Shown piece after piece: positions 47,692-56,019 of a stretch of 64,000 nucleotides of DNA (the first letter of the stretch is position 1; each line of letters opens with the position of its first letter). Made by a program: the position numbers and the translations under genes. A model generated the notes under the pieces. That model had not been told where the DNA came from. It did not search any database and saw nothing but the letters and a program-made list of their open reading frames with translations. Source of the stretch: CAWKGV01 sp963849305 (GTDB lineage: Bacteria; Pseudomonadota; Alphaproteobacteria; Acetobacterales; Acetobacteraceae). The stretch is taken from positions 624,808 through 688,807 of the forward strand of contig CAWKGV010000003.1 in NCBI GenBank assembly GCA_963849305.1, written 5' to 3'.

Positions 47692-49896
47692 GTGAACCGC
47701 CTGTTTTCCTGGCACGCCGGTGGTCTGGCGGTCGTTGCCGTTCTGTGCCTGGTCGCCGCGCTCGGTCTGATGACCTGGCACCAGTTCGTCGCCTTAGGGC
47801 AGGCGCGCTCCTGGGTTCAGCATTCGCACGCCGTGCAGGGCACACTGAAGGACCTGGATATCGCATTGCGCGATGCGGAATCCGGCGAGCGCGGTTTTCT
47901 GCTGACCGGGGAGGACCAATACCTTCGGCCCTATCAGAAGGCAGTTAATCAGATCACGGTATCGGAGGCGGATCTCGCCCGTCTGACGGCCGATAATCCG
48001 GTCCAGCAGGACCGGCTGCGCGCCCTCGCGCCACTGACGCAACGCAAGCTGGAAGAACTCGCGCAGACTATCGAAGTGCGGCGTACGGTTGGCACCGAGG
48101 CGGCACTCCGGGTCGTTCGCACCGGTTTCGGGCGCCAGTTGATGGCCCAGATCGATGCCGCGCTCACAACGCTGATGGCGAGCGAGCACGAGTTGCTGGA
48201 GAGCCGATTGGCGGCGGCTGATCGCTCGGAGGCTTGGACTCAACGGCTGGCGCTTGGGGGCGCGACTTTGGCGCTCCTGCTCCTACTCCTGGCCGCGCGG
48301 CTGCTGTCCGTGTCGCGGATGCGGCTCGCCGCCGCCGAGCTGGAGCAACGCGGCCTGGCTTCGGATCTGCGCACCACGCTCGACAGCATCAGCCAGGGCA
48401 TCGGAGTGTTCGACGCGGGGCAGCGCCTGGTGCGCTGGAACGACGCCCTGCCGGTCCTGCTCGGCTTGCCGACCGCCTTCGTGCGGGCAGGGACGCCCTA
48501 TGCCGCCATGGCGGAGCACTTGACCGAGGCCACCAAGGGCGGGGTGCCGTTCCTGGAGAGCGCGGACGAGGTCCGCCACGGGCGCCCCGGGCGCGCGCCA
48601 AACGAGCCGGTGGTTTACACCCGCACCCGCGACGGCGATGGGCGCAGCTTCGAGCTGCGTCGCACCTCCATGCTGGATGGCGGGTTCGTATTGTCGGTCG
48701 CCGACATCACCGAGCTGGCGCGCGCCGAGGCGGCGATGCGCGAGGCGCAGCGGATGCACGCCCTGGGGCAGTTGACCGGCGGCATCGCGCACGATTTCAA
48801 TAACTTGCTCGCAGTGGTGATGGGAAACCTGGAACTGGCGATCAAGCATCTGGGCTCCAACCATCCGGTTCTGCCGCGATTGGAGCGCGCCATGTGGGGC
48901 GCCCGGCGAGGCGCCTCGCTGACCCAACAACTTCTCGCTTTCGCGCGCAAGCAGACGCTGGCTCCCCGGCCGATCGACCTCTCCGCCGCGTTGCCTGAGA
49001 TGGCGAGACTGCTGCAGCGCACGCTTGGCGAGCAGATCGAGGTGCGAGTGGTGGACGCGGCCGGGCTGTGGGTCGCCATGGCGGATGCCGCGCTGTTCGA
49101 GAGCGCGGTGCTGAACCTGGCGTTGAACGCCCGAGACGCCATGCCCGATGGCGGGCGCCTGACGATCGAGGTTGCCAACAAGGTGCTCGATGACGCCTAT
49201 GCGCGCGCGCAGACCGAGGTGACGCCGGGCGATTATGTCATGATCGCCGTCTCCGATACCGGCACCGGCATGACGGCGGAGGTGCTGGCCCGGGTCTTCG
49301 AGCCGTTCTTCACCACCAAGGAGGTCGGCAAGGGGACCGGGCTGGGCTTGTCGATGGTGTTCGGTTTCGCCAAGCAGTCGGGCGGCCATCTCAAGATTTA
49401 CTCCGAGCCGGGCGAGGGAACGACGGTGCGGCTATATCTGCCGCGCGCCGTGGGCCACGCCCTGGCGCCGCCGCATCGGGCAGCCCTCCCGATTGCCTTG
49501 CCTCGCGGCGATGCGACCGTGCTGGTGGTAGAGGATGCGCCTGCCGTGCGTGAGGTGACGGCCGTCATTTTGCGCGACCTTGGCTATCGCGTGCTGGAAG
49601 CGGCGGACGGGGCCGAGGCGTTGCGCGTCTTCGGCCAGAACGACGCGGCGGTGGACCTGGCGCTGATCGATGTCGTTCTGCCGGGCGGCATGAAGGGAAA
49701 CGAGTTGGCGAGCAGGCTCGCGGAGGTTCGTCCCGAATTGCGGGTGCTGTTCATGTCCGGCTACACCGAGAACGCGATTGTTCACCATGGCCGGCTTGAG
49801 GATGGCGTCAACCTAATCGCCAAGCCGTTCGAGCGCGAGCAACTGGCGTGCAAGGTGGCCGAGGTGCTGGGAAGCTCACGGGCGATGAGCGGCTGA
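47692..49896 (+). CDS. Hybrid histidine kinase with CHASE3, PAS and receiver domains
   Basis: A 734-residue sensor starting at GTG. Two membrane spans (about 10-28 and 185-205) enclose a CHASE3-type periplasmic domain (LKDLDIALRDAESGERGFLLTGEDQYL). A PAS-like region follows (GVFDAGQRLVRWNDAL), then a phosphoacceptor helix with His367 in LTGGIAHDFNN, an ATPase domain (LNLALNARDAM, DTGTGMT, GTGLGLSMVFG) and a C-terminal receiver with Asp660 in LIDVVLPGGMKG and Lys in IAKPFE. As a hybrid kinase it lacks an output domain and would signal to a separate regulator. Its position between the pqq/xox genes and pqqB suggests control of that system, not proven. Confidence 0.93.
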   Translation: MNRLFSWHAGGLAVVAVLCLVAALGLMTWHQFVALGQARSWVQHSHAVQGTLKDLDIALRDAESGERGFLLTGEDQYLRPYQKAVNQITVSEADLARLTADNPVQQDRLRALAPLTQRKLEELAQTIEVRRTVGTEAALRVVRTGFGRQLMAQIDAALTTLMASEHELLESRLAAADRSEAWTQRLALGGATLALLLLLLAARLLSVSRMRLAAAELEQRGLASDLRTTLDSISQGIGVFDAGQRLVRWNDALPVLLGLPTAFVRAGTPYAAMAEHLTEATKGGVPFLESADEVRHGRPGRAPNEPVVYTRTRDGDGRSFELRRTSMLDGGFVLSVADITELARAEAAMREAQRMHALGQLTGGIAHDFNNLLAVVMGNLELAIKHLGSNHPVLPRLERAMWGARRGASLTQQLLAFARKQTLAPRPIDLSAALPEMARLLQRTLGEQIEVRVVDAAGLWVAMADAALFESAVLNLALNARDAMPDGGRLTIEVANKVLDDAYARAQTEVTPGDYVMIAVSDTGTGMTAEVLARVFEPFFTTKEVGKGTGLGLSMVFGFAKQSGGHLKIYSEPGEGTTVRLYLPRAVGHALAPPHRAALPIALPRGDATVLVVEDAPAVREVTAVILRDLGYRVLEAADGAEALRVFGQNDAAVDLALIDVVLPGGMKGNELASRLAEVRPELRVLFMSGYTENAIVHHGRLEDGVNLIAKPFEREQLACKVAEVLGSSRAMSG

Positions 49897-49935
49897 GCAG
49901 AAGCGGCTCCCCGTCAGGCTGGGTGCCGCGCGAGG

Positions 49936-50005
49936 CCCTCACCCCTCCCTCTCCCGGAGAGAGAGCAGAAAGAGCCCTATCCCTCTGGGAGAGGGTTGGG
50001 TAAGG
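49936..50005. repeat. REP-like palindrome between histidine kinase and pqqB
   Basis: CCCTCTCCC at 49947-49955 pairs with GGGAGAGGG at 49987-49995, with flanking CCCTCACCC/GGGTAAGGG arms outside. It fills the gap between the convergent kinase and pqqB genes, and could serve as a two-way terminator. Confidence 0.65.
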
Positions 50006-50010
50006 GTCGC

Positions 50011-50913
50011 TCAGACCCGCAGCTCCATGCCATCATAGGCGATCTCGAATCCCGCCTGCTCGGCCTGACGGCGTTCCGGCGAGCCGTCCAGCAGCACCGG
50101 GTTGGTGTTGTTGACGTGCAGGAACACGCGACGCGCGCGCAACTCGGCAAGGCGCGCGAGCGAGCCGTCAGACCCGTCCATCGACGCGTGGCCCATGCGC
50201 CGGCCAGTCTTGGTTCCGACGCCGGCGCGGATCATCTCGTCGTCGGTGAACAACGTGCCGTCGAACAGGAGAAGATCGGCGGAGCGAAGCTTTTCCAGCA
50301 CCGCCGGGGTGATCTCGGCGCAAGCGGGCGCGAACACCGCGATCCGGCAGCCGGCCTCGACCCGCGCCGCATAGGCCGGGCCCGGTTCCGCCTGGGCGCT
50401 GGCGCGCTGCTCCAGATAGAGCGGCACCTTGCCGGGCATTTCGAGCAGCGTCAGCAAGAGGCCCGGCGCCACCTCCGCCGGCTCGCCCGCCGCCAGCTCG
50501 ACCCGTTGCACCAGGTCGGGATCGAGCACGTCGAATACCGGGTTGTCGCGCAGGATGCCGAGGATCGGTGCCGGCGCGAACAGTTGGAACCGATGTCGCT
50601 CGCGCAGCACCAGCAGACCGGCGATGCCATCAACATCGGCGCTGACCAGGGCGACCGCGCGGATCGGGCTGTCGCGGGTGCCGGGCGCCGGGCGCAGGGC
50701 AGGCGTGGCCAGCAGTTGCTGGCGCAGGTCGGGCGACGCGCCGACGATTAGCCAGTTTCGCTGGTCGGCCGAGAACGCGACGCTTGCCTGGCCGCGCGCG
50801 CGCGCGCGGCTGTCGCCCGCCCGCGCCAGTTCGCACAGCCGACAGCCGCAATTCCATTGCGGGAAGCCCCCACCGGCCGCGGCACCGAGCACGAGCGTTG
50901 TTAGGCTGTTCAT
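50011..50913 (-). CDS. pqqB: PqqB, metallo-beta-lactamase-fold protein of PQQ synthesis
   Basis: A 300-residue protein of the PqqB family, which hydroxylates the tyrosine moiety of the intermediate in PQQ formation. Family features: VLGAAAGGGFPQWNCGCRLCELARAG (zinc-type Cys cluster), LIVGASPDLRQQL, LVSADVDGIAGLL, LLFDGTLFTDDEMI and MGHASMDGSDGSL, with HVNNTNPVLLDGSPERRQAEQAGFEIAYDGMEL at the end. It is not with pqqA-C-D-E but 3.4 kb away, coupled by an ATGA overlap to a purine-nucleoside-permease-like gene. The split is unusual but viable. Confidence 0.95.
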   Translation of the reverse strand: MNSLTTLVLGAAAGGGFPQWNCGCRLCELARAGDSRARARGQASVAFSADQRNWLIVGASPDLRQQLLATPALRPAPGTRDSPIRAVALVSADVDGIAGLLVLRERHRFQLFAPAPILGILRDNPVFDVLDPDLVQRVELAAGEPAEVAPGLLLTLLEMPGKVPLYLEQRASAQAEPGPAYAARVEAGCRIAVFAPACAEITPAVLEKLRSADLLLFDGTLFTDDEMIRAGVGTKTGRRMGHASMDGSDGSLARLAELRARRVFLHVNNTNPVLLDGSPERRQAEQAGFEIAYDGMELRV

Positions 50914-51977
50914 GGCGCGGAGGGGATTGCATCCCGACAGGACGAGTCCCAGCAGTCGGCCAGCTCGCGCACCACTTGGCTCCCCACGGTATAAGCGGCG
51001 TTGAGTGACTTGACGTACCCGGACAGCCCACCATTGTTGTCGCTGGCAAGCAACTGTGCGGCGGTTTCGCCGGGTGGGGGCGCGGTGTAGTCGGATGCCG
51101 TTCGCAGGTCGAGCGCGCGGCTGATATCGGCGCGCCCAGCGCGAGACAGAAAAGTGAGAGCCTGGAGAAAGCCCGAGTCCTCCTCGGCCGACATCACGAA
51201 AGTCGCTTGGCCGTTCGTCCAGTAGGATTCCCATTGCTCGGCCCATTGGTTCAGCCGTGCGCCGACCCAGAAGGTCGATGAGGCCAGCATATCGCCTCGC
51301 AGCACGAACGGCGGCTTTTGCGCGTTGGGGTAATTGGTGTACGGCGCACGCACTTGCTCGAGCGTCGCGTCGTCAGGCAGGCTGATGTTGGCGGTCTGCT
51401 GGTAGGCCCATCTCACCAGCCCAGGGTTGAGATGATAGACTTGGTGACCGTTGATCGAAACGTCTGGCGGCTTGGGCGGTTGGTACGGCGACGAACGGCC
51501 GAGCGGCACGTACCCGGTGGTCCAGCCGGGCGGGATTTCCCGCTCATCGATCTCGTAGGCGAGGTCGCCATCCACCACCCACTGCGCCCAGGACGCGGAA
51601 CCCACCGAAGCCTGGGTCGGGTCAACCCCGGCGATGCCGGCCAGTACCCAATACGCATGGGTCAGGTCGAAGCGCGGGTCCATGCCGAGCGCCATGATCG
51701 AGGCGGCCGCATGGGCCGTGCCCTCTCCGGTCACGATGCCGAGCACGTGTCGCTCGGGATCGTAACGTAAGTGACGATAGCCCTGGGGGAACGCGAACTC
51801 CACGGGTAGGGGAAATTGTTCCACCCAACTCTGGAACTCGCCGGGCTGATCCCCCGTGTCTGCGCCGATCTCGAATGTCGTGACCACGACCACCCGCACC
51901 TCGATCAGCGGGTCGGCCCGCGCACTGTGCGCGGCGAGCAGAAACGCGAATGAGGATGCAATCAGGAACAGTCTCAT
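50910..51977 (-). CDS. Purine nucleoside permease (NUP) family periplasmic protein
   Basis: A 355-residue protein with a signal peptide (MRLFLIASSFAFLLAAHSARA). It matches the NUP family: VVVVTTFEIGADTGDQPGEFQSWVEQFPLP, GIVTGEGTAHAAASIMALGMDPRFDLTHAYWVLAGIAGVDPTQASVGSASWAQWVVDGDLAYEID, FVLRGDMLASSTFW and MSAEEDSGFLQAL. The fold resembles nucleoside phosphorylases, and fungal members transport purine nucleosides. Bacterial members are periplasmic, and their activity is unsettled. Its stop overlaps the start of pqqB, so the two are translated together; this pairing with a PQQ gene is a lead for an accessory role. Confidence 0.88.
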   Translation of the reverse strand: MRLFLIASSFAFLLAAHSARADPLIEVRVVVVTTFEIGADTGDQPGEFQSWVEQFPLPVEFAFPQGYRHLRYDPERHVLGIVTGEGTAHAAASIMALGMDPRFDLTHAYWVLAGIAGVDPTQASVGSASWAQWVVDGDLAYEIDEREIPPGWTTGYVPLGRSSPYQPPKPPDVSINGHQVYHLNPGLVRWAYQQTANISLPDDATLEQVRAPYTNYPNAQKPPFVLRGDMLASSTFWVGARLNQWAEQWESYWTNGQATFVMSAEEDSGFLQALTFLSRAGRADISRALDLRTASDYTAPPPGETAAQLLASDNNGGLSGYVKSLNAAYTVGSQVVRELADCWDSSCRDAIPSAP

Positions 51978-52112
51978 GCGGCTCGCCCCACGTGCTGATG
52001 CGATCGTCCAAGACGAGCATGGATTAGCAATCGTCCATTGGCAATTCTGGGTTGGAGAGCGCCTGCGCTTGGGCTCTTGCCTTATCTCGCGTCGTAGGAT
52101 CACTGTCCGGCT

Positions 52113-53156
52113 ATGTCCAAGAAGCTAGATGACGCGGTGCCGCGAGAGCCTTCGAGAAACACATTACCCCGACGGACCCTGCTCGGCGCCGCTTCGGTCC
52201 TGTTCGCCGGGCATCGCGCCTCGGCTGGCGCAATGCCCGTGGTGCGGCTCGGCGTGCTGAATTTCGGCACCGTGCAATGGGTGGCCGACGTGATTCGCCG
52301 TCATGCGCTGGACCGGGCGCACGGGCTGGAGATGCGCCAGCTCGTGCTGGCCAACAACGACGCCGGGCGGATCGCCCTGATGTCGGGCGCGGCCGACGTG
52401 GTGGTGACCGACTGGCTGTTCGCGGCCAGCGCGCGGGCGCGTGGCACCCCGCTCTGCTTCGCGCCGTTCTCCAGCGCGACCGGCGGCATCATGGTCAATC
52501 CGTCCGCCCCCGGCGGTGTGTCGGTTGGCTCGCTCAAGGATCTTGCCGGGCGCAGGCTCGGCGTGGCCGGCGGGCCGCTCGACAAGTCCTGGCTCATCGT
52601 GCGGGCGGCCGCGAAGGCCCGCGATGGGATCGACCTTGCCGCGAAGGCTGCTCTCGCTTACGCCGCCCCGCCGCTGCTCAACGCGAAGTTGTTGCGGGGC
52701 AATCTGGACGCGGTGCTCACCTTCTGGAACTTCGCCGCCCGGCTGCGCGCGCAGGGTTGCCGGGAGGTGGTCTCGGTGGCCGATTGCGCCGCCACGCTCG
52801 GGCTGCCGCGACAGCTCAACCTAGTCGGGTTTGCCTTCCACGAGGACTGGGCGCGGCGGAACCGGCCGGCGATCGACGGCTTCCTCGCCGCCGCCGCCGA
52901 GGCGCAGGCGCTGCTGGCCGGTTCCGAGGCGGAATGGCATGCCGTGCGTCCGCTGATGGACGCCCCCGACGAGGCGCTGTTCCAGGGATTGCGCACCGGG
53001 TTCATCGCCGGCATCGCGCATCCCGATCCCGCCGCCGAGGAGCGCGCCGCCGCCGCCCTGTTGTCCGTGCTGCTGCGCGTTGGGGGCGCCAAGGCGGCCG
53101 ATGGGCTGTCCTCGCTGCCAGCCGGACTGTTCTGGCGGGCGGATGTCCGCAGCTAG
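52113..53156 (+). CDS. ABC transporter substrate-binding protein (SsuA/TauA-like)
   Basis: A 347-residue binding protein with a Tat-like N-terminus (PRRTLLGAASVLFAGHRASA). It has the nitrate/sulfonate/taurine SBP pattern: VRLGVLNFGTVQWVADVIRRHALDRAHGLEMRQLVLANNDAGRIALMSGAADVVVTDWLFAASA, LAGRRLGVAGGPLDKSWLIVRAAA and LDAVLTFWNFAARL. It is the first gene of an importer with the permease and ATPase that follow, each overlapping the previous. The solute is unknown. It is divergent from the NUP-pqqB operon, and transport of a PQQ- or metal-related compound is possible but speculative. Confidence 0.9.
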   Translation: MSKKLDDAVPREPSRNTLPRRTLLGAASVLFAGHRASAGAMPVVRLGVLNFGTVQWVADVIRRHALDRAHGLEMRQLVLANNDAGRIALMSGAADVVVTDWLFAASARARGTPLCFAPFSSATGGIMVNPSAPGGVSVGSLKDLAGRRLGVAGGPLDKSWLIVRAAAKARDGIDLAAKAALAYAAPPLLNAKLLRGNLDAVLTFWNFAARLRAQGCREVVSVADCAATLGLPRQLNLVGFAFHEDWARRNRPAIDGFLAAAAEAQALLAGSEAEWHAVRPLMDAPDEALFQGLRTGFIAGIAHPDPAAEERAAAALLSVLLRVGGAKAADGLSSLPAGLFWRADVRS

Positions 53157-53922
53157 CCTCGCCGCGCCGTGGCGGGCGGCCGGCGGCGAGCGCGTGCTCT
53201 CACTGCTCGCGCTGGTCCTGTTGTGGGCTGTCGCGGCGCGCATCGCCGCCGACCCGCAGATGTTGCCGACGCCCGGCGCGGTACTGCAATTCGCCTGGCA
53301 GCAGATCCTGAGCGGCGACATGCCGCGCGCCTTCGCCGCCACCTTGCTGCGCGTCGTTGCCGCTTTCGCTCTGTCCATGGTCATCGGCAGCGCGCTCGGC
53401 TACCTGTGCGGCCGGTCGGCCCGACTCGACGCTGTGCTCGATCCGTGGCTGATCGTATTCCTGAACCTGCCGCTGCTGGTGGTCGTGCTGCTGGTGTTCG
53501 TCTGGGTGGGGCTCAACGAACTAGCGGCGGTGCTGGCGGTGACAATCGCCAAGGCCCCGACTGTCATGGTCGCGGTGCGCGAGGGCGCGCGAGCCCTCGA
53601 TCCGGGGTTGGAGGAGGTGGCCGCCGTCTATCGCGTGCCGCCGCTGCGCCACTTGCGCCGCGTCGTGTTGCCGCAGTTGGCACCCTATCTGGTTGGGGCC
53701 GGGCGCGCCGGGTTGTCGGTGACGTGGAAGATCGTGCTGGTGGTGGAGTTGCTGGGGCGGCCGAACGGCGTGGGGTTCGAGCTGAACCTCTTTTTCCAGT
53801 CGTTCGACGTGGCCGGCATCCTGGCCTATGGCGTGTGCTTCGGCGCGGTGATGCTGCTGATCGAGGTCGCCCTGCTGCAACCTTGGGAGCGGCGCGCGAA
53901 TGCCTGGCGCCGGCCGGCTTGA
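53143..53922 (+). CDS. ABC transporter permease (SsuC/TauC-like)
   Basis: A 259-residue inner-membrane permease with about six hydrophobic spans (SLLALVLLWAVAARIA, FALSMVIGSALGYLCG, LIVFLNLPLLVVVLLVFVWVG, AAVLAVTIAKAPTVMVAV, GILAYGVCFGAVMLLIEVALL). The cytoplasmic EAA-type loop is VREGARALDPGLEEVAAVYRVPPLRHLRRVVLPQLAPYL, which docks the ATPase. It overlaps the binding protein's end by 14 nt and the ATPase start by 23 nt. Confidence 0.92.
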   Translation: MSAASLAAPWRAAGGERVLSLLALVLLWAVAARIAADPQMLPTPGAVLQFAWQQILSGDMPRAFAATLLRVVAAFALSMVIGSALGYLCGRSARLDAVLDPWLIVFLNLPLLVVVLLVFVWVGLNELAAVLAVTIAKAPTVMVAVREGARALDPGLEEVAAVYRVPPLRHLRRVVLPQLAPYLVGAGRAGLSVTWKIVLVVELLGRPNGVGFELNLFFQSFDVAGILAYGVCFGAVMLLIEVALLQPWERRANAWRRPA

Positions 53923-54697
53923 GGTTGCGATCGCGGCCAAGTCCTGGGGCCGCAAGGCGGGGAGGGGGCGTGTCGCTCAGCGCCCGGTGCTGCGCGAGGT
54001 GGCGTTCGCCGCCGAACCGGGCGAGTGCCTGGCTTTGCTCGGACCATCGGGGACCGGCAAGACGACGACGTTCCGGATCGTGCTCGGCCTCGACACCGAT
54101 TTCACCGGCTCGGTGCACCGGCCGGAAGGCCGGATCGGGACGATGTTCCAGGACCCGCGCCTGCTGACCTGGCTGACCATCGAGGCCAATCTGCGGCTGG
54201 TGGCCGGTGACAAGTTACCCACCGCGACCGTGGCCCGCGTGCTGGAGGAGGTGGGATTGCCGGGCGCGGCCAAGCGCTTCCCAGGCGAACTGTCGCTCGG
54301 GATGGCGCGCCGGGCGGCGCTGGCGCGGGCGCTGGTGGTCGAGCCCTCGTTGCTGGTCTTGGATGAGCCCTTCGCCTCGCTGGACCCGCGCCTATCGGCC
54401 TCCCTGGCCGCGGTCGTGGCGCGCGCGGTACGCCGGCTGCGCGCGGCGACCCTGCTGGCGACCCACAGCATCGACCATGCGCTGGCCACCGCCGACCGGA
54501 TACTGGTCCTGTCCGGCCAGCCCGCGACCTTGGCCGCCGATTTGCCGGTGCCGGACCCGAGCGACCTGGCCGGGCGGAATGCGCTGCGCCGGGAGCTGAC
54601 GGCGCGGTTTCCGTTCCTCGACGCCGAGCCGGATTCTGGCCCCGAGCGCGACGACGATACGATCCGCCGCGGTGCCGCGCGATACCATGACGAGTGA
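53900..54697 (+). CDS. ABC transporter ATP-binding protein (SsuB/TauB-like)
   Basis: A 265-residue ATPase. Walker A is GPSGTGKTT (Lys54), Walker B is LLVLDEPFASLD (Asp155, Glu156), and the H-loop lies in LATHSIDHAL. The signature is LSLGM at 131-135, a weak version of LSGGQ, so coupling efficiency may differ. An unusual N-terminal spacer (about residues 12-28) is basic. It completes the importer of the two preceding genes. The roughly 190 bp that follow contain no gene before the IS110 element. Confidence 0.9.
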   Translation: MPGAGRLEVAIAAKSWGRKAGRGRVAQRPVLREVAFAAEPGECLALLGPSGTGKTTTFRIVLGLDTDFTGSVHRPEGRIGTMFQDPRLLTWLTIEANLRLVAGDKLPTATVARVLEEVGLPGAAKRFPGELSLGMARRAALARALVVEPSLLVLDEPFASLDPRLSASLAAVVARAVRRLRAATLLATHSIDHALATADRILVLSGQPATLAADLPVPDPSDLAGRNALRRELTARFPFLDAEPDSGPERDDDTIRRGAARYHDE

Positions 54698-54889
54698 CGG
54701 AGCGCGCAGGGCGCGTCGGGGCGATGGAGGGAGCGACTGTCTTGAAGGTCAAGGGTCGAAATGAGCGTCGAAGGGTCGTCCGCGTCGCCCGGGGGTTCAA
54801 GGCTGGCGCTGTCGCGCCCCCGCCTTCGGCGGCTTGCGGCCTTGAGCCGCCGGACGCCGCGGACGCAGGTGCGGGGATGCTGTCGACGG

Positions 54890-55846
54890 TCAGGACTGGG
54901 CGTGCGCCCATGTCGCATTGTCGCGCAGGATGGCGTTGAGGGTGGTGAGCAGCTTGCGCATGACGGCGACCAGGGCGAGCCGCGCGGGTTTGCCGGCTTG
55001 GCGCAGCCGTTGGTAGAAGCGGCGCAGCGGCGGATTGCGCCGGATCGCGACCAGACAGGCCATATAGAGCGGCGCGCGCACCGCGACCCGACCGCCTTGG
55101 ATGCGTCGCTTGCCGCGATAACGGCCGCTATCGCGGTTCATCGGCGCGACGCCCGCCAGAGCCGCGATCTGGTGGCGATCGACGGTGCCGAGTTCCGGCA
55201 GTTCGACGATCAGCGTGCGGGCGATGACGTCGCCGATGCCCGGGACGCTCTTGAGCAGGTCCTGCTTGGCGCAGAACACCGGGCTGTCCTCGATCAGCTT
55301 GTCGATGGCGCGGTCGATGCGCTCACGCTCGGCCTGCAAGCTGCGCAGGATGGTCTTGAACGAACGCTGGGCGAGCTTGTCGGCGGCTTTGCCGAGGCGC
55401 TGCTTCTCGGCGTTGATCATGACCACGAGCTGGCGGCGTCGCGCGAGCAGCTCGCGCAGGCGCAGCGAGAGCGCATCGGGCATCGGCTTCGGCTCGGGCC
55501 GGATGGCATCGGCGAAATGGGCGATGATGCCGGCATCGATGGCGTCGGTCTTGGCGAGCCGGCCGATCGCGCCGGCGAATTTGCGCACCTGACGTGGGTT
55601 GACGATGGCGACCGGCAGGCCGGCCTCGGCCAGCGCCGCGGCGACGACGCCCTCATAGCCGCCGCTCGCCTCCATGGTGACGAGCTTCGGCCGCAACGGC
55701 TGCAAGCGGCTCGCCAGGTCGGCCAGGCCGTCGGGGTCGGTCGTGCAGACGAACCCGGTGCCGTCCGGGCGAACATGCACGTCGACCCGGCCCTTGGAGA
55801 CGTCGATGCCGACGAAACGGTCGGCGGTGGTCGGCTCATCCATCAC
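54890..55846 (-). CDS. IS110 family transposase (second copy, different subfamily)
   Basis: A 318-residue DEDD recombinase. N-terminal motifs are FVGIDVSKGRVDVHVRP (Asp), LVTMEASGGYEGVVAAAL (Glu) and RLAKTDAIDAGIIAHFA (Asp pair). The C-terminal domain has LLKSVPGIGDVIARTLIVELPELGTVDRHQIAALAGVAPMNRDSGRYRGKRRIQGGRVAVRAPLYMACLVA with the conserved Ser in NRDSG. It shares little beyond family motifs with the copy at 25.3 kb, so the two elements are of different origin. The gene looks intact. Confidence 0.94.
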   Translation of the reverse strand: MMDEPTTADRFVGIDVSKGRVDVHVRPDGTGFVCTTDPDGLADLASRLQPLRPKLVTMEASGGYEGVVAAALAEAGLPVAIVNPRQVRKFAGAIGRLAKTDAIDAGIIAHFADAIRPEPKPMPDALSLRLRELLARRRQLVVMINAEKQRLGKAADKLAQRSFKTILRSLQAERERIDRAIDKLIEDSPVFCAKQDLLKSVPGIGDVIARTLIVELPELGTVDRHQIAALAGVAPMNRDSGRYRGKRRIQGGRVAVRAPLYMACLVAIRRNPPLRRFYQRLRQAGKPARLALVAVMRKLLTTLNAILRDNATWAHAQS

Positions 55847-56019
55847 CCATCCTCCTCGATGCGGGCTCGGGCCCAGACGACTGTTCGGGCTTACGGACGA
55901 CCGGCCGGCGCCACACGCTCCCTCGCGGCCTCAAGGACCAGGAACCATTCGGGCTACCGGCCGGGCTCGGCGGGCCAGCGTAGCAACGCCAACCAAGAAT
56001 GCCGAGATAGGAGGCGGAC
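55847..56019 (-). ncRNA. Candidate bridge-RNA leader of the second IS110 element
   Basis: The 173 bases upstream of the transposase ATG contain no gene and several paired GC segments (for example GGCCGGCGCC and CGGGCTCGGGCCC-like runs). IS110-group elements encode their targeting RNA in the 5' noncoding end of about this length. This is inference from position and size; I did not fold it. Confidence 0.35.
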
